From positions 350,634,942-350,698,941 of the forward strand of contig CM019063.1 in assembly GCA_009667805.1 (NCBI GenBank): a stretch of DNA of 64,000 nt, written 5' to 3'. This DNA comes from Leptobrachium leishanense (lineage: Eukaryota > Chordata > Amphibia > Anura > Megophryidae). Under the pieces are notes generated by a model, which saw only the letters and a list, made by a program, of their open reading frames with translations, made no database searches and was not told where the DNA came from. A program made the translations under genes and the position numbers. This document shows positions 57,969-64,000 of the stretch, one piece after another. How positions within the stretch are numbered: position 1 is the first letter of the stretch; each line of letters begins with the position of its first letter.

Positions 57969-60284
57969 CTATTCAGTTACGTCAGCATCAGGGGATTGAT
58001 AGCTGCTGATCCAGCACTGATTCATTTTTATAAATGTCAGAAGGTCTACAGAGTCGGTGGACAGACGCACTCTTTTGTCTGTGACAAAACCTCCAGCGGC
58101 ACTGAACGTCCTTTCAGAAAGCACGCTGGATGAAGGGCAACCTAGTAGCTGCATAGCATATTGGCTAAGTTCTGGCCAGTGATCCAATCTCAACACCCAG
58201 TAAGCCAGTGGATCATCTGCTGTAAAGGTATCCAGGTCTGCCCTTGCCCCTAGGTAGTCCTGCACCATATGGTGAAGACGCTGGCAATGGGTGCCTACAT
58301 TTGCTGTCCCTGGGCATCGTGGACTAAAAATTTTAAAAAAGGCATCAGTCAAGCGGTCCCGGCCTTCACCGCTCTTCCTCTGATCATCCGCAGCCTCAGA
58401 AGCACCTGTGTCATCACTTGGTAACCTACCAGTGCCTGGAAAGGTGTTACACACGTGTCGCTTTAGAGCGTACTCAAGTTGTTTTATCCTGTCCTCCCTC
58501 TGTGCGGGCAGGATGAGCTCTGCAACTTTACCCTTGTATCGTGGATCAAGAAGGCTTGCCAACCAGTAATGATCCCTCTCCTTGATAGCATGAATCCTGG
58601 GGTCCTTTAGCAGACTTTTGCAGGATAAGGAAGCCCATGCAGCAGAGGTTGGAGGTGGCATTAGCTTCCGAGTCTTCCTGGTCAATGAGGATGACCCCAT
58701 CGTGCACTTCCTCCTCTCAGCCACGTACTAGTCCTTGGGTTTCTGGGCACACAAAACCCTCCCTTGAGGAATCCCCATCTTCAATGCCTCCACTATTTAA
58801 ATATTCCTCCTCATCTTCCTCCTGTCTGATCTGAGGAGGACCCGCAGGAATGCTGTCTGCGGAAAGACTGGGGCCTTGAGAGCTAGGGAAGGCCTCCTCT
58901 TCCTCCCGCTGCTCTGCCTCTAGTGCCACATCTATAATTCCCCTCAGAGTGCGCTCCAGCAGGAACACTAAAGGAATTGTGTCACTGATACATGCACTGT
59001 CCCTGCTCACCATCCTCGTTGCCTCCTCAAATATGATCATCAGCCACTGGGCAGGAGAAAAAAACAAGTTGACCTGAACCTGTCCTTGTGCCATACTCAC
59101 ACAGGTACTCGTTGATGGCCCTCTGCTGCTTGTGCAGATGCTGCAGCATTGCCAATGTCGAGTTCCACCTGGTGGGCATGTCCCAGATCAGGCAGTTTGT
59201 GGGAAGGTGGAATTTTCTTTGAATTTCTGGCCCGGTGTGTCACCTGTCACCTGTCTCCTAATGTGCATCTTGCTGCTGACTGCCTTTCCCAATGACTCCA
59301 TAACATTGTCTTCCACATGCTGGTATAGTGCTGGAATGGCCTTCCGTGAAAAGAACTGGCGTTTTGGAACCTGCCACTGTGGTACAGCACATTTGGCAAA
59401 TTCACGGAAGGAAGCAGAGCACACCAGCTGGAAAGGTAGCAGCTGTAATGCGAGTAATTTTGCTAAGCTGGCATTTAGACGCTGTGCTTGGGGATGGTTG
59501 GGACTATATCTTTTCTTACGCTGCAGCAGCTGGGGCAACGTAATCTGACTGCGTAAATCTTCAGCGAGACAACAGCACTCTGCACCTGAGCAGCTCACAT
59601 CTGATGCCTTGGACTGGCTACTGTTGCTCATAGAGGACGTTCTGCCTCGTTTTTTGTGCCTCCTCTTCCTCCTCCCTTGACTCCTCTGTTCGATCAGGCA
59701 CCCAGGTCGAGTCAGTGAACTCATCATCGTCATCACCCCCTATCTCCTCGTTACTGGAGCCAACCTCACAATATGCTGTAGCTGCTGGGGGAAACATGAG
59801 TGCCAGTTCTTTGTGTGTCACTGGCATCCCCTCCCTCTAGGCTGATTATACTCCCTTCCTCAACCTCAGAGTTTGAATCAGAGCACTGGAGTTGCTGCGC
59901 ATGCTCAAGCAGCATGTCACTGTCACTGTAGTCAAACAAATCAGCTGACTCCTCCGTGTATGATAGTGAGGCTACGGCAGGAGTAGCTGTGGACATGGAG
60001 GCTGAATTAGATGTTTTGGCAGCTGAGGTGGACTGTAAACCATTACAAGCCTGGCTGGCAGAGGACCCGGAGGATGAGGATGGCCTGGTTAGCCAATCCT
60101 GCAAATCCTCTGTATGTTGCTGCTGCTTAAGACGGCCAGCACCAGTTAGAAAGGACAAGCGTGCCCCTGCAGAGGATGCACCGCGTCCACGATGACCAGA
60201 GGCACAGCCTCCTGACACAGAGGCTGCTTGCCCTCTTATCTGTGTCTGGGAGCGTCTGCCTGTCCTTTTTGCTCTTTCTGACAT
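57969..60284 (-). pseudogene. hAT transposase copy 3, internally deleted
   Basis: Starts MSERAKRTGRRSQTQ at 60284. The acidic N-part is in three overlapping frames (60284-59188). The BED finger is missing (the frame goes from the region before it straight to AEDLRSQITLPQLLQ). The core is deleted after SSKMHI near 59230, removing the first catalytic Asp block and the CDND region. The frame resumes at 59100 (NLFFSPAQWLMI) and continues to the dimerisation motif (SSSVLSERTFSAAGGFVTDK), ending at 57969. It cannot be active. Confidence 0.88.
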
Positions 60285-60289
60285 GGTGA

Positions 60290-60888
60290 GTGATATATAG
60301 ATTAAAGATATACAGAACTCTGATTCAACTTGGTTCTAAAAATTGGAGATATGCAGAACTCTGATTCAACTGTGTTATCTCGATTAAAGATTTCCAGAAC
60401 TCTGGTATAACTCAGTGAGATACCCTGATAGCTGGCAACAGTGACAAGACACAGATTAAAATTCGCAGAAATCTGCTACAAGTCTGTGAGACCCGCTGAT
60501 AGGACCCCCTGATAGCTGGGAACAGTGACAAGACACAGATTACAATTCCCAGAAACCTCATATAAATCAGTGAGACCCCCTGATGGGTGGCAGTGACAAG
60601 ACACAAATTACAATTCCCAGGAACCTCCTATAAATCAGTGAGACCAGCTCACGGGTGGCAGTGACAAGACACAAATTACAATTCCCAGGAACCTCTTATA
60701 AATCAATGAGACCCCCTGATGGGTGGCAGTGACGAGACACAAATTACAATTCCCAGGAACCTCCTATAAATCAGTGAGACCCCCTGATGGGTGGCAGTGA
60801 CAAGACACAAATTACAATTCCCAGGAACCACCTGTAAATCAGTGAGACCCCCTGATGGGTGGCAGTGACAAGACACAAATTACAATTC
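60290..60888. repeat. hAT 5' subterminal repeats of the third copy
   Basis: Units of ~62 bp with gtgagaccccctgatgggtg, gcagtgacaagacacaaatt and acaattcccaggaacctcct. Inverted relative to 41520-41930. Confidence 0.9.
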
Positions 60889-61030
60889 AATGCAATGATG
60901 ACCTGGCTGGAGGTTCAGGTACATTAAAACATACATAGTACTGGAGGGTTGAGGTCGCGTCTATTCCCCGATGGGGCGGCTGCAACCATCAAATGTATCC
61001 AGCCCAGCAACATGTATAAGACATAATAAG

Positions 61031-61140
61031 TAGACATGTGCACACCACAAAATTTCGTTTTGGACGAATGGATTCGTCCTAAAATGAAATTTATTTAGTT
61101 GCCCACGAAATTCGTTTAGATTTCTTTCGTATTTAAACGA
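61031..61140. mobile_element. hAT MITE terminus (tagacatgtgcac family)
   Basis: Starts tagacatgtgcacaccac, the same terminus as 54762. The continuation (tttcgttttggacgaa, aaattcgtttag) is different and no second end is found before the satellite. Confidence 0.6.
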
Positions 61141-61796
61141 ATTTCTTTCCTCCGAAAATCAAATGCATCTCTGAGCCCAGAGATCAGCTGCTTTTGTTAC
61201 TGTATCTCTCTGCCGAAGTCTGCTGTTACAGTAACTGTATCTCTCTGCCGATGTCTGCTGTTACATTCATGGAGAGATACAGTTACTGTATCAGAGTCAC
61301 TGTAAAATGTTACAGTTTCTCAGATGTCCGCTGTAACTAATTTATTAGTGACTCCAGTGCTGGATAACACTGAAAAATGTGTTGTTTAAGTAAAATGATT
61401 ATTACTGTGGCTCAGTGACTCCATGTCTGCTCCATCAGAAGTGACTTGGTGAGATATCAGCGCTCAAAGCCAAGTCACTTCTGATGGGGCAGACACTGAG
61501 TGCTGCTAACTAAAAACAAGATCTTAGCCACATTAATAATTATTTTACCTAGATAACAAATTTTTCAGTGTTATTACAGTTACTCTGAGCGGTGGATCAG
61601 TTAACCCTTTCACTGGCTCTGAGAGATACAGTAACTGATCCAGCGCTCAGAGTCCAAGTAATAAACACTGCTAAATTAGGTAAGACATTCCTAGTGAGGA
61701 ATGTATAAATATAGAGGATGAATGAATGTAGATTTGAATTTGCAGTTGATAACCTGGAGAAAAATTAATTCTGGAACATTGATAAGATACATAGTT
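61141..61796. repeat. Palindrome-rich segment
   Basis: A 70-bp hairpin (61425-61494) pairs gtctgctccatcagaagtga with tcacttctgatggggcagac. Other inverted words (gagagatacagttactgtat, acagtaactgtatctctc) occur at 61195-61295. No coding capacity. Confidence 0.7.
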
Positions 61797-64000
61797 GCTA
61801 CAATATAATTTCCCTCCTGCATTAGTGTGATTATTACTATAGGTAGATATAATTTGCCTCCTGCAATACTAGGATTATTACTATAGGTAGATATAATTTG
61901 CCTCCTGCATTAGTATGATTATAACTATAGGTAGATATAATTTGCCTCCTGCAATACTAGGATTATTACTATAGGTAGATATAATTTCCCTCCTGCAATA
62001 CTAGGATTATTACTATAGGTAGATATAATTTCCCTCCTGCAATACTAGGATCATTACTATAGGTAGATATAATCATACTAATGCAGGAGGCAAATTATAA
62101 CTATAGGTAGATATAATTTCCCTTCTGCAATACTAGGATTATTACTATAGGTAGATATAATTTCCCTCCTGCAATACTAGGATTATTACTATAGGTAGAT
62201 ATAATTTCCCTCCTGCAATACTAGGATTATTACTATAGGTAGATATAATTTCCCTCCTGCAATACTAGGATTATTACTATAGGTAGATATAATTTCCCTC
62301 CTGCATTAGTGTGATTATTACTATAGGTAGATATAATTTCCCTCCTGCAATACTAGGATTATTACTATAGGTAGATATAATTTCCCTCCTGCAATACTAG
62401 GATTATTACTATAGGTAGATATAATTTCCCTCCTGCAATACTAGGATTATTACTATAGGTAGATATAATTTGCCTCCTGCAATACTAGGATTATTACTAT
62501 AGGTAGATATAATTTCCCTCCTGCAATAGTGTGATTATTACTATAGGTAGATATAATTTCCCTCCTGCATTAGTGTGATTATTACTATAGGTAGATATAA
62601 TTTCCCTCCTGCAATACTAGGATTATTACTATAGGTAGATATAATTGCCTCCTGCAATACTAGGATTATTACTATAGGTAGATATAATTTCCCTCCTGCA
62701 TTAGTGTGATTATTACTATAGGTAGATATAATTTCCCTCCTGCATTAGTGTGATTATTACTATAGGTAGATATAATTTCCTCCTGCATTAGTAGGATTAT
62801 TACTATAGGTAGATATAATTTCCCTCCTGCATACTAGTGTGATTATTACTATAGGTAGATATAATTTCCCTCCTGCAATACTAGGATTATTACTATAGGT
62901 AGATATAATTTCCCTCCTGCAATACTAGGATTATTACTATAGGTAGATATAATTTCCCTCCTGCAATACTAGGATTATTACTATAGGTAGATATAATTTC
63001 CCTCCTGCATTAGTGTGATTATTACTATAGGTAGATATAATTTCCCTCCTGCAATACTAGGATTATTACTATAGGTAGATATAATTTCCCTCCTGCATTA
63101 GTGTGATTATTACTATAGGTAGATATAATTTCCTCCTGCAATACTAGGATTATTACTATAGGTAGATATAATTTCCCTCCTGCAATACTAGGATTATTAC
63201 TATAGGTAGATATAATTTCCCTCCTGCAATACTAGGATTATTACTATAGGTAGATATAATCATTCCTCCTGCAGGAGGCAAATTATTACTATAGGTAGAT
63301 ATAATTTCCCTCCTGCAATACTAGGATTATTACTATAGGTAGATATAATTTCCCTCCTGCAATACTAGGATTATTACTATAGGTAGATATAATTTCCCTC
63401 CTGCAATACTAGGATTATTACTATAGGTAGATATAATTTCCCTCCTGCAATACTAGGATTATTACTATAGGTAGATATAATTTCCCTCCTGCATTAGTGT
63501 GATTATTACTATAGGTAGATATAATTTCCCTCCTGCAATACTAGGATTATTACTATAGGTAGATATAATTTCCCTCCTGCAATACTAGGATTATTACTAT
63601 AGGTAGATATAATTTCCCTCCTGCAATTAGTAGGATTATTACTATAGGTAGATATAATTTGCCTCCTGCAATACTAGGATTATTACTATAGGTAGATATA
63701 ATTTCCCTCCTGCAATAGTGTGATTATTACTATAGGTAGATATAATTTCCCTCCTGCATTACTGGATTATTACTATAGGTAGATATAATTTCCCTCCTGC
63801 AATACTAGGATTATTACTATAGGTAGATATAATTTCCCTCCTGCATTAGTGTGATTATTACTATAGGTAGATATAATTTGCCTCCTGCAATACTAGGATT
63901 ATTAATATAGGTAGATATAATTTCCCTCCTGCAATACTAGGATTATTACTATAGGTAGATATAATTTCCCTCCTGCATTAGTAGGATTATTACTATAGGT
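61797..64000. repeat. 44-bp satellite array reaching the window end
   Basis: About fifty tandem 44-bp units ending ctataggtagatataatttc, cctcctgc. Two monomer types alternate irregularly: one with aatactaggattatt, the other with attagtgtgattatt. Two short inverted patches occur at ~62070-62098 and ~63258-63290. The array runs off the window. Confidence 0.96.

Larger units (their letters stand above)
56467..60888 (-). mobile_element. Ac-type hAT, third copy, 5'-truncated
   Basis: The 3' terminus tagggatgagccgaacgcc is at 56467, followed by the 3' end segment, 3' subterminal repeats, a decayed transposase and 5' subterminal repeats that stop at ~60888 without a terminus. It is opposite in orientation to the 36485-46898 composite. 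Confidence 0.88.

Noticed and set aside
61797..64000. CRISPR-like regular array
   Set aside because: Units are directly head-to-tail with no unique spacers, and the genome is eukaryotic.

Overview
This window looks like vertebrate genomic DNA dominated by transposable elements. The mix of piggyBac, Tc1/mariner, hAT, CR1-type LINE and Ty3/Gypsy elements with many small inverted-repeat elements and minisatellites suggests an amphibian, probably a frog; that is an inference from repeat content, not from a host gene. No host protein-coding gene could be supported. Nearly all of the sequence is a layered record of insertions, and several boundaries can be placed to the base from target-site duplications (TSDs).

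Layout. 1-1.12 kb is a 32-bp minisatellite that shifts to a 20-bp unit; a small GC-rich segment with promoter-like motifs follows (1.33-1.53 kb). 1.55-5.2 kb holds a second minisatellite, fold-back elements and a ~57-bp satellite. 5.3-7.1 kb is a decayed CR1-type LINE (esterase-type ORF1 plus an endonuclease/RT ORF2) broken by an 8-bp-TSD hAT MITE and a GCGC-rich MITE. 7.95-10.03 kb is a minisatellite with an 803-bp higher-order repeat. 13.62-19.17 kb is a complete piggyBac transposon with TTAA TSDs, inverted ends and an intact 571-aa transposase. 21.4-23.7 kb holds two minisatellites.

23.99-32.28 kb is a full Ty3/Gypsy LTR retrotransposon on the minus strand with ~1.04-kb LTRs, a 4-bp TSD, a tRNA-Pro-like primer site, a polypurine tract, a PNMA-like gag, and pol (PR, RT, RNase H, INT). 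It is inactivated by an early gag stop and several pol lesions, but keeps a textbook -1 frameshift signal at the gag/pro junction. 34.2-35.2 kb is a Tc1 fragment. 36.5-46.9 kb is a composite Ac-type hAT carrying two decayed transposase copies in tandem inside a 'tatagagatgctg' minisatellite; the first copy carries a 559-bp insert flanked by a 98-bp duplication. 47.6-48.5 kb is a 924-bp element with TTA TSDs, 49.0-50.7 kb a non-autonomous hAT with a CpG-rich interior, 51.0-52.6 kb a complete but frameshifted Tc1, 54.8-55.4 kb a hAT MITE, and 56.5-60.9 kb a third, internally deleted Ac-type hAT on the minus strand. From 61.8 kb to the window end is a 44-bp satellite.

Functionally, only the piggyBac transposase reads as an intact protein and could in principle act on its own ends. 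Everything else coding is a pseudogene or a non-autonomous element. The most interesting signals are the preserved frameshift/pseudoknot signal, the intact piggyBac with a matching empty site elsewhere in the window, and the unclassified insert with long target duplication at 39.8-40.4 kb.
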